Assembly: GCA_946187475.1 (NCBI GenBank)
Contig: CAMHRJ010000002.1
Location: 1 to 28,833 of the forward strand
Length of the DNA: 28,833 nucleotides
Direction of reading: 5' to 3'
Origin: an uncultured Clostridia bacterium
GTDB taxonomy: Bacteria > Bacillota > Clostridia > Oscillospirales > Oscillospiraceae
Part shown: one piece after another, positions 8,538 through 14,562 of the stretch
Layout of the letters: each line of letters opens with the position of its first letter
Position numbering within the stretch: the stretch's first letter is position 1
Notes under the pieces: generated by a model
Seen by the model: the letters and a program-made list of their open reading frames with translations, nothing else
Told to the model about the DNA's origin: nothing
The model's database searches: none
Program-made: the position numbers and the translations under genes

Positions 8538-9683
8538 ATGGCGAAAACGAAAAACGACGGCTATCTGTCCGCCAAAGAATCCCGTCGGATCAGCCGGGAA
8601 AACCGGAAGATCACGAAGGAATACGAAAAGCGCTATAAGCGCAAGAACGTGCCGGAGTCTGAGTATCTCACCCAGATGCACGACTCCGCCAACGCGCTGG
8701 AAATCGAAAACCTGCACACCTACTTCTTCACCGACATCGGCACCAGCAAGGCTGTGGACGGCGTGAGCTTCGAAGTGCCCCAGGGTAAGACCGTGGGCGT
8801 GGTGGGCGAGTCCGGCTGCGGCAAGAGTGTCACCAGCCTCTCCATCATGCAGCTGCTCCAGCGGCCTGTGGGCCAGATCGTGGAGGGCGAGATTCGCCTG
8901 AATCTGGGCGACAAGGCTTACGACATCACCAAAACGCCCCTGTCGGTCATGCAGACCCTGCGCGGCAACTTCATGTCCATGATCTTTCAGGAGCCCATGA
9001 CCAGCCTCAATCCGGTCTTCCGCATCGGCGACCAGATCGAGGAGGTCCTCCAGCTCCACCGCGCCGGCAGCGAGGCGGAGGTCAAGGAGCGCACCATCGA
9101 GCTGCTGCAGATGGTGGGCATCGCCAACGCCGAGGGCGTCTATAAGATGTTCCCCCACGAGCTCTCCGGCGGTATGCGCCAGCGTGTCATGATCGCTATG
9201 GCTCTGGCCTGCGACCCGAAGCTGATCATCGCCGACGAGCCCACCACGGCTCTGGACGTGACCATCCAGGCCCAGATTCTGGACCTGCTGCGGAACCTGA
9301 AGGACCGCATCAATTCCTCCATCATGCTCATCACCCACGACCTGGGCGTCATCGCCGAGATGGCGGACTACGTGGTGGTCATGTATGCCGGCCGCGTGGT
9401 GGAGAAGGGCACAGCCCGGGAGATCTTCGAGCATCCGTCCCACCCCTATACCATCGGCCTCATGGCCTCCAAGCCCGTGGTGGGCAAGCGGGTGGAGAAG
9501 CTCTACTCCATTCCCGGCAAGGTGCCGAACCCCATCAACATGCCGGACTACTGCTATTTCAAAGATCGCTGCGAAATGTGCGTCGAGGCCTGCAGCGGGG
9601 ACTATCCCTGCGAGATCTCCCTCTCGGAGACCCACAAGGTCAGCTGCTGGCGCTACGCGGACGGAAAGGGGCGTGACGACTGA
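8538..9683 (+). CDS. Oligopeptide ABC transporter ATP-binding protein, OppD/DppD type
   Basis: A 381-residue cytoplasmic ATPase. Walker A GESGCGKS is at 90-97, signature LSGGMRQR at 209-216, Walker B LIIADEP at 229-235, and the switch His267 in THD. The C-terminal oligo_HPY region carries the four-Cys pattern C345, C348, C352, C358 (DRCEMCVEACSGDYPC) seen in members of this family that hold an iron-sulfur cluster. An unusual feature is a ~52-residue highly charged N-terminal extension rich in Lys/Arg/Glu before the ATPase core begins at ALEIENL. The ATG follows AAAGGAGGGGG. Its stop codon overlaps the next ATG by one base, so the two ATPases are translationally coupled. Confidence 0.96.
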   Translation: MAKTKNDGYLSAKESRRISRENRKITKEYEKRYKRKNVPESEYLTQMHDSANALEIENLHTYFFTDIGTSKAVDGVSFEVPQGKTVGVVGESGCGKSVTSLSIMQLLQRPVGQIVEGEIRLNLGDKAYDITKTPLSVMQTLRGNFMSMIFQEPMTSLNPVFRIGDQIEEVLQLHRAGSEAEVKERTIELLQMVGIANAEGVYKMFPHELSGGMRQRVMIAMALACDPKLIIADEPTTALDVTIQAQILDLLRNLKDRINSSIMLITHDLGVIAEMADYVVVMYAGRVVEKGTAREIFEHPSHPYTIGLMASKPVVGKRVEKLYSIPGKVPNPINMPDYCYFKDRCEMCVEACSGDYPCEISLSETHKVSCWRYADGKGRDD

Positions 9684-10696
9684 TGGCGAAGAAAATCGAA
9701 GATACCTTCACCCCCGTGGAGTATGACCCCCAGTACATCCTGCAGGTGAACCAGCTGAAGAAGTATTTCCCCATCAAGGGCGGATTCTTCGGCCAGGTCA
9801 CCGGCCAGGTCAAGGCCGTGGACGGCGTCACCTTCAACCTGAAGCGCGGCACCACCATGGGCCTCGTGGGCGAATCCGGCTGCGGCAAAACCACCACCGG
9901 ACGCACCATTCTCCGCCTCTCCGGCGAGAAGACCGGCGGCCAGGTGCTCTTTGAGGGCAAGGAGGTCTATGACCTGACCCGCAGCGAGATGCACGACATG
10001 CGTCCGAAGATGCAGATCATCTTCCAGGATCCCTTCTCCTCTCTGAGTCCCCGCATGCCCGTGGGCGAGATCATCGGCGAGGCCGTGCGCGAGCACAACC
10101 TGGTGCCGAAAGAGGAGTATAACGACTACATCGACCGCATCATGGACAGCTGCGGCCTGCAGCCCTTCCACAAGGACCGCTATCCCCACGAGTTCTCCGG
10201 CGGCCAGCGCCAGCGTATCTGCATCGCCAGAGCTCTGGCCCTGAATCCCAGCTTCGTGGTCTGCGACGAGCCGGTCTCTGCTCTGGACGTCTCCATCCAG
10301 GCCCAGATCATCAACCTGCTGAACGATCTGCAGGAGCAGTTCAAGCTGACCTATCTCTTCATCTCCCATGACCTGTCCGTGGTGGAACACATCTCCGATA
10401 CCGTGGGCGTCATGTACCTGGGCAAGCTGGTGGAATACGGCGCCACCGAGGACATTTTTGCCCATCCGCTGCATCCCTACACCGAGGCCCTGTTCTCCGC
10501 CATTCCGATCCCGGACCCTACGGCGAAGATGGAGCGCATCGTGCTGGAGGGCTCCATCCCGTCTCCGGCGAACCCGCCCAAGGGCTGCCCCTTCCACACC
10601 CGCTGCGCCCGCTGCATGGCCCAGTGCAAGGAGGTCACCCCGGAGCAGAAGGAGATCGAACCCGGACATTATGTTGTTTGTCATCTGTACGATTGA
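9683..10696 (+). CDS. Oligopeptide ABC transporter ATP-binding protein, OppF/DppF type
   Basis: A 337-residue ATPase partnering the preceding one. It has the OppF-type start KKYFPIKGGFFG, Walker A GESGCGKT (63-70), signature FSGGQRQR (171-178), Walker B FVVCDEP (191-197) and His229. The C-terminal oligo_HPY region ends with the Cys cluster CPFHTRCARCMAQC. The GQRQR signature and the IKGGFFG N-terminus separate the F-type from the D-type subunit. The start overlaps the upstream stop (TGATG). It completes a full five-subunit importer for peptides; the actual cargo is not deducible from sequence. Confidence 0.96.
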   Translation: MAKKIEDTFTPVEYDPQYILQVNQLKKYFPIKGGFFGQVTGQVKAVDGVTFNLKRGTTMGLVGESGCGKTTTGRTILRLSGEKTGGQVLFEGKEVYDLTRSEMHDMRPKMQIIFQDPFSSLSPRMPVGEIIGEAVREHNLVPKEEYNDYIDRIMDSCGLQPFHKDRYPHEFSGGQRQRICIARALALNPSFVVCDEPVSALDVSIQAQIINLLNDLQEQFKLTYLFISHDLSVVEHISDTVGVMYLGKLVEYGATEDIFAHPLHPYTEALFSAIPIPDPTAKMERIVLEGSIPSPANPPKGCPFHTRCARCMAQCKEVTPEQKEIEPGHYVVCHLYD

Positions 10697-10706
10697 GGTT
10701 TGAGCT

Positions 10707-10958
10707 ATGCGCAAGAAAACCTATGACGATGACGACGGCCGGGTGGTGGCCGACATGAGCGGCGTGGAGCACCAGCCCCTGCTGATTCCCCGCTTCCGCC
10801 GGAAGGACGAAACTGAAGCATCGCCCGAGCAGCAGCCCATGAGCCGGGAGGACCGGAACGTGATCCTCCGGGGCGCCATCGGCGCGTCGCTGCTGATCGG
10901 CGGGGTCTTCATCGCCGCCGGCGCGCTGGTCATCTGGATTATGACCATGGTGCTTTGA
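10707..10958 (+). CDS. Small single-pass membrane protein at the end of the importer operon
   Basis: An 83-residue protein starting 11 bases after the ATPase stop, with GAGG just upstream. The N-terminal half is charged and predicted cytoplasmic, with DDDD at 7-10 and a PRFRRKDE patch. Residues 53-81 form one hydrophobic helix (ILRGAIGASLLIGGVFIAAG onward) ending almost at the C-terminus. No known domain is recognised. Its position as the last gene before the operon terminator suggests a transporter accessory or stability factor, but this is guesswork from location. Confidence 0.75.
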   Translation: MRKKTYDDDDGRVVADMSGVEHQPLLIPRFRRKDETEASPEQQPMSREDRNVILRGAIGASLLIGGVFIAAGALVIWIMTMVL

Positions 10959-10983
10959 TGGCAGCCTCTATTACAATTTGAAA

Positions 10984-11014
10984 AAACAAGACCGCGCATT
11001 GCGCGGTCTTGTTT
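10984..11014. terminator. Bidirectional intrinsic terminator between convergent genes
   Basis: Perfect 14-bp stem AAACAAGACCGCGC (10984-10997) with GCGCGGTCTTGTTT (11001-11014) and a 3-nt loop. A-rich sequence on the left and T-rich on the right give a U-tract in both directions. It ends the first importer operon (plus strand) and the ATP-grasp gene (minus strand). Confidence 0.92.
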
Positions 11015-11015
11015 G

Positions 11016-12095
11016 TCATTTTTCGGGCTGACGCCTTCCAACGGCGTCGGCCCGAAGCTGTTTCTGGAGCAAAACAGGCTCTGCCTCCAGATATTTCGCA
11101 ACTGCCTGGCGCATGCCGATGCGCTGCATGACATAGGGAATTTGCAGGATAACGGCACCCGGACTGCTGTTGAGTTCGATGATGACCGGACCGCTTTCTG
11201 TGATTGCTACGTCCCAACCCAGCAGCGCCTCAAAATCAGAGCCTGCCTTTTTGATCATTTCCTTCATCTCTTCAAAAAACGGGATATGAAACCCTTTGAT
11301 GGGATATCCTGTGTCCGGATGGCGCACAAAAACATGGTTGGAAAAATCCTGCCCGTCCGTTTTTACCATCCCGGTTTCCAAATCAATGTCCGCAATGATA
11401 CCGCCGTTGTGAAGATTGTCAACATATTTTTCACCGCTTGCCATCCGAAATCCAGCGTAAAGAAAATGGACTTGGTTTTTTTCAATCCCTTTGAAATTCT
11501 TTTTTGTCATCACGGTAACGACGCGGATTGTGTTCACCGCCTGGAGAGAATAGTGTGACATTTCTTTATGCTGATGAAGGAATTCCTCAATGAGTCCGGG
11601 GGCTGATGACGCCAGCTCGTGATACACAGACTCCAGCGTGTCCAGCGTATAGTCGTAGACTTTCACACCTTTCCCGCCGGTGCCTGTGAGTGGTTTGTAG
11701 ACGATTTTGTTTTTCAGGCCAAATGTCTGAATAAAGGAGGCGAGATTCAGCCCGCTTGTCGGCAAAAAAGCGCGCCCAAGATAAGGAGCCAACAGCTTGC
11801 AGCACGCAACCTTATCCCGAAATACGCGCAAGTCCTGGTTTTTTCCCTTGAACTTCCGACGCAGCATGGTCGACATGCCCTGGGTGAAGAACGTTTTCTG
11901 GGTTTCTTCATCCAATTCCCAAAAACGATAAACCGCATAATTCTCTTTGGAAGCGAGTGCTGCGCTCTTCGCACGCTCCATTTTCTCGATCACTTCCTCG
12001 CGGCTCCATCCCGTCTGCTCACAGACCATTCGAATGTATCGCTCTTCCTTTTTCTGGATGCGCTTCAGGCGCTCCTGTTTTTCTTCTTCTGTCAC
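11016..12095 (-). CDS. ATP-grasp protein of the sugar-transfer-associated type
   Basis: A 359-residue protein. The N-terminal ~50 residues are charged and helical. The ATP-grasp fold follows, with the glycine-rich ATP loop KPLTGTGGKG (134-143), NTIRVVTV (188-195) and the metal-binding ending VIIELNSSPG (E307 and N309). This arrangement resembles the ATPgrasp_ST group, usually found with cell-surface polysaccharide or capsule genes. It would ligate a carboxylate to an amine or similar nucleophile using ATP; the substrate is unknown. GTG at 12095 is preferred because AGGGAG lies 9 bases upstream; an ATG at 12122 has no ribosome site. Codon use is clearly less GC-rich than in the flanking operons. 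A strong promoter covered by a palindrome lies just upstream. Confidence 0.88.
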   Translation of the reverse strand: MTEEEKQERLKRIQKKEERYIRMVCEQTGWSREEVIEKMERAKSAALASKENYAVYRFWELDEETQKTFFTQGMSTMLRRKFKGKNQDLRVFRDKVACCKLLAPYLGRAFLPTSGLNLASFIQTFGLKNKIVYKPLTGTGGKGVKVYDYTLDTLESVYHELASSAPGLIEEFLHQHKEMSHYSLQAVNTIRVVTVMTKKNFKGIEKNQVHFLYAGFRMASGEKYVDNLHNGGIIADIDLETGMVKTDGQDFSNHVFVRHPDTGYPIKGFHIPFFEEMKEMIKKAGSDFEALLGWDVAITESGPVIIELNSSPGAVILQIPYVMQRIGMRQAVAKYLEAEPVLLQKQLRADAVGRRQPEK

Positions 12096-12152
12096 AAAGA
12101 TTCGCTCCCTTCTATCCTGCATACGTTGTGCAGAGTTCTGGCCTATTTATAC

Positions 12153-12178
12153 ACTATACTCAATATTTTGAGCATAGT
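12153..12178. promoter_or_regulatory. Palindromic operator covering the ATP-grasp promoter
   Basis: Inverted repeat ACTATACTCAA (12153-12163) and TTGAGCATAGT (12168-12178), 10 of 11 positions symmetric around a 4-base centre. It spans the -10 hexamer, the spacer and half of the -35 of the minus-strand promoter, and lies just upstream of the divergent XRE gene. The geometry fits a dimeric XRE repressor site. The identity of the bound protein is inference. Confidence 0.7.
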
Positions 12179-12181
12179 CAA
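12153..12181 (-). promoter_or_regulatory. Sigma-A promoter of the ATP-grasp gene
   Basis: On the minus strand, -35 TTGACT (12176-12181) and -10 TATAGT (12153-12158) are separated by exactly 17 bases. Transcription would start near 12146, about 50 bases before the GTG start. Confidence 0.8.
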
Positions 12182-12192
12182 GAGATTAAGAA

Positions 12193-12201
12193 TGCTACAA
12201 T
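12193..12201 (+). promoter_or_regulatory. Extended -10 promoter of the small XRE gene
   Basis: TGC followed by TACAAT (12193-12201) forms an extended -10 on the plus strand. No consensus -35 is seen; the -35 position (about 12173-12178) falls inside the right half of the palindrome, so one bound dimer could block both divergent promoters. Confidence 0.5.
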
Positions 12202-12218
12202 GAAAATGGTGGTGTGAC

Positions 12219-12422
12219 ATGATCTCCTATGCGCCGTTTTATCAAACGCTCATGCGTAAAAATATCACAGAGTATCAGCTGATCTACAAAGAGGGCATTT
12301 CTGCCAACACGCTGTATCGGATGAAGCAAGGCTTGCCGATTACGACGAAAACGCTGGACACACTGTGCTTTATCCTCGACTGCGAGGTTTCGGAGGTTTT
12401 GTATCACGACAAAAGCAAGTGA
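12219..12422 (+). CDS. Small XRE-family HTH regulator
   Basis: A 67-residue protein that is essentially one Cro/CI-type helix-turn-helix domain: FYQTLMRKNITEYQLIYKE, then ISANTLYRMKQGLPITTKTL with the recognition helix, then LDTLCFILDCEVSEVLYH. It has no additional sensor domain, so it likely acts as a simple DNA-binding dimer. It is divergent from the ATP-grasp gene, with a palindromic operator between them, which makes it the natural candidate regulator of that gene and of itself. Like the ATP-grasp gene it is less GC-rich than the surroundings. Start ATG, with a weak GGTGGTG ribosome site. Confidence 0.87.
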   Translation: MISYAPFYQTLMRKNITEYQLIYKEGISANTLYRMKQGLPITTKTLDTLCFILDCEVSEVLYHDKSK

Positions 12423-12424
12423 TG

Positions 12425-12468
12425 CTCCTGGGCTGCTGCATGTCGCGGAATGCTTTCAGCAGCCGGAG
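12425..12468 (+). promoter_or_regulatory. Hairpin between the small XRE gene and the CapA-like gene
   Basis: GGCTGCTG (12431-12438) pairs with CAGCAGCC (12457-12464), flanked by CTCC (12425-12428) / GGAG (12465-12468) and with inner GCAT/ATGC pairing. No U-tract follows. It could weaken read-through or shape the leader of the next gene. Confidence 0.4.
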
Positions 12469-12505
12469 CTCCAACACAGTTTGAAAGAAAATGGAGACTC
12501 TTGAC

Positions 12506-14185
12506 ATGGTGGATAAAGTGACAGAAAATACGCCGGCCAAGCCCTACGGTCTGAAGATCTCGGAGATCTCCCGGGAGGGCATCGTGTTCTATTGGAAGAA
12601 GCTTCCCAATGTCAGCGGATATGAGATCTATCGCAGCTACAGCAGCGACGGTCCCTTTGATCTGATTCGGAACGCGAAGCTTTGGAACATCGGCACCCAT
12701 CTGGACAGCAGTTTCGACCGCAGCAAAAAAACGGTGTTCTACACCCTGCGCAGCTACTGCGAGGACCAGAAGGGGGCGCGGGTCTACAGCGAGATCGTTG
12801 AGCCCGTGGAGGCAAAGTACGTGGAGACCCTCTGCATCGACCGGGCGGAGACCTATCTCTATGACGGCACGACCCGCCAGCTCAAAGCCCTCTTTGGCTG
12901 GGGCGAGCCGGAGGACGGTACTTGGTCCAGCACGGATGAATCCGTTGCTGTGGTCGATCAAAAGGGCGTCATTACCGGCGTTTCCACCGGAAGCTGTGAA
13001 ATTCGCTATACCAGAGCCGGCACCGGCGATCAGGCTTCCAGCCGCGTGGTGGTCAACCGCCAGGCGGAGGAGATGCTGCACCAGTATCCGGTGCGCTTCC
13101 GCCTGGACGAGACCACCGGCAACTGGACGAATCCGGACGCCATGCAGACCGACAGCGCCGTCATCATGATGGTGGGCGATCTCATGTGCGGCAAAGCCCA
13201 GATGAACAAGCAGCAAACGCCGGAGCACGGCTGGGACTTCACGGACAGCTTTGCATTCGTCCGGGAGATCACCAAAGACTCGGATTTCGCCGTGGGCAAC
13301 CTGGAGACGCTGCTGGCGCCGGGCTGGCCCTATATGACCGACGAGACCTATATCAACAACTACAACAACTGCAACGCCACGCCCCGCTACCTGGAGGCCG
13401 TGCGCTACGGCGGCTTTGACGCGGTGATGATGGCCAACAACCACAACTGCGACGGCGGTGTGCGCGCGCTGATGGAGACCATCCAGCAGACCGACCGCTA
13501 TGCCTTTGCCCGCACCGGCGTTTTCCAGACGCCGGAGGAGGAGCGGTTTTTCATCGCGGACATCAACGGGATTCGCGTCGGCTTCCTGGCGTATATGACC
13601 AAGGCCACCGGGTTCAACAAAAAGGACCGGGAACTGACTGCCGAGGAGAAAGCCGTCCATCTGAACATCTTCTCTCCGAAGCGGGCCAAAGCGGACATCG
13701 ACGCCTGCCGAGCCCGCGGTGCGGAGTATGTGATCGTCTATATGCACTGGGGCCTGAAGAACTTCCGCAAGCCCAGTGAGGCGCAGCTGGAGGACGCCCA
13801 GAGCGCGGCGGACGCCGGAGCGGATTACATCGTCGGCGCCAACCCCCATCTGACCCAGGTCTATGATGTGCTGACCTCCGCGGACGGCAGGGAAGTGCCC
13901 TGCTTCTATTCCACCGGCAATTTCCAGTCCATCATGAACCAGGTCCCGGGCAACCGCGATTCTGTGATGGTCCGCATCCGACTGAGCCGGGACGCGTCCG
14001 GACACGTGGTGCTGGCCGAAAACCATTACATTCCCTTCCATGCCTATCGTTCGGTGCTGGATTCGAACTGGGCTCCCGTGGCGCTGTCTGAGGAACTGAA
14101 CCGCGGCGTGCCCAAGGTGAAGCGGAAGCGGTTTTATGAATATCTCGTGGAGACCATCGGACCCAAGATCGATGTGTTCCGCTGA
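12506..14185 (+). CDS. CapA-family protein with fibronectin-III and Ig-like domains
   Basis: A 559-residue protein. Residues ~10-103 read as a fibronectin type III domain (GIVFYWKKLPNVSGYEIYRS). Residues ~105-185 read as a bacterial Ig-like (Big_2) domain (TWSSTDESVAVVDQKGVITG). From ~219 it is a CapA/PgsA-type domain with a calcineurin-like metal-site pattern: MMVGDLMCG (D225), GNLE (264-267), NNHNCDGG (H313), YMHWG (H414), GANPH (444-448) and YSTGNF. In CapA/PgsA the family is tied to poly-gamma-glutamate capsule export or handling at the envelope. Unusually, no signal peptide or membrane helix is visible at the N-terminus. ATG at 12506 is preferred because GGAG lies 9 bases upstream; an ATG at 12491 adds five residues. 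A strong hairpin follows the stop. Confidence 0.88.
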   Translation: MVDKVTENTPAKPYGLKISEISREGIVFYWKKLPNVSGYEIYRSYSSDGPFDLIRNAKLWNIGTHLDSSFDRSKKTVFYTLRSYCEDQKGARVYSEIVEPVEAKYVETLCIDRAETYLYDGTTRQLKALFGWGEPEDGTWSSTDESVAVVDQKGVITGVSTGSCEIRYTRAGTGDQASSRVVVNRQAEEMLHQYPVRFRLDETTGNWTNPDAMQTDSAVIMMVGDLMCGKAQMNKQQTPEHGWDFTDSFAFVREITKDSDFAVGNLETLLAPGWPYMTDETYINNYNNCNATPRYLEAVRYGGFDAVMMANNHNCDGGVRALMETIQQTDRYAFARTGVFQTPEEERFFIADINGIRVGFLAYMTKATGFNKKDRELTAEEKAVHLNIFSPKRAKADIDACRARGAEYVIVYMHWGLKNFRKPSEAQLEDAQSAADAGADYIVGANPHLTQVYDVLTSADGREVPCFYSTGNFQSIMNQVPGNRDSVMVRIRLSRDASGHVVLAENHYIPFHAYRSVLDSNWAPVALSEELNRGVPKVKRKRFYEYLVETIGPKIDVFR

Positions 14186-14190
14186 AAGCG

Positions 14191-14226
14191 ACAGACCCCC
14201 GCGCTCTGGTGAGCGCGGGGGTCTGT
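14191..14226 (+). terminator. Strong hairpin after the CapA-like gene
   Basis: Perfect 16-bp stem ACAGACCCCCGCGCTC (14191-14206) with its complement at 14211-14226 and a TGGT loop. No run of T follows, so it may be a terminator of atypical form or an mRNA-stabilising stem. Confidence 0.65.
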
Positions 14227-14487
14227 GATATGTTGCAGGATGCTAACTTCAGATACTCGATTATCCCGCGATACCACAACTGCGAAAACGGAAGTATGAG
14301 CACGGGAAAAGTGGACAAAAACCATTGGATGTAAGGGAATGATGTCGATGTGCAAAGTGCTGAATTATGGTTCGAATTTTGTATGAAAAAAGCGCTCTAA
14401 TCCTTGATTTTGGCGCATTTTCAGTGGGCGAAATCCACAAAGAAATTTAACAAGAAATTTTAATATCTTAAAAATATGTAAAACAAA
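14227..14487. other. AT-rich gene-free stretch before the secreted-protein promoter
   Basis: Together with the promoter that follows, this makes about 335 bases without a gene. It is markedly AT-rich. The only structure I see is a direct repeat of AAGAAATTT at 14440-14448 and 14452-14460 (12-base period). No gene, RNA or operon signal was recognised on either strand. Confidence 0.5.
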
Positions 14488-14524
14488 TTGACGGCTCCGA
14501 AAGGCCATGATAAAATTTTATCAT
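14488..14524 (+). promoter_or_regulatory. Strong promoter of the secreted-protein gene with a palindrome on the -10
   Basis: -35 TTGACG (14488-14493), 17-base spacer, extended -10 TGA then TAAAAT (14508-14516). The -10 lies inside a perfect 18-bp palindrome, ATGATAAAATTTTATCAT (14507-14524), which may be an operator. The coding start at 14563 is about 45 bases downstream. Confidence 0.75.
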
Positions 14525-14562
14525 CTCGTTTAGTGTTTTTAAATATGGAAAGGAGATCTGAT

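Noticed and set aside
11013..11558. Plus-strand frame opposite the ATP-grasp gene
   Set aside because: The minus-strand gene has ATP-grasp motifs, promoter and ribosome site; the plus frame has no start signal or domain.
14440..14460. Short direct repeat as a CRISPR or phage-type repeat
   Set aside because: Only two copies of a 9-base AT-rich word; no spacer-repeat regularity.
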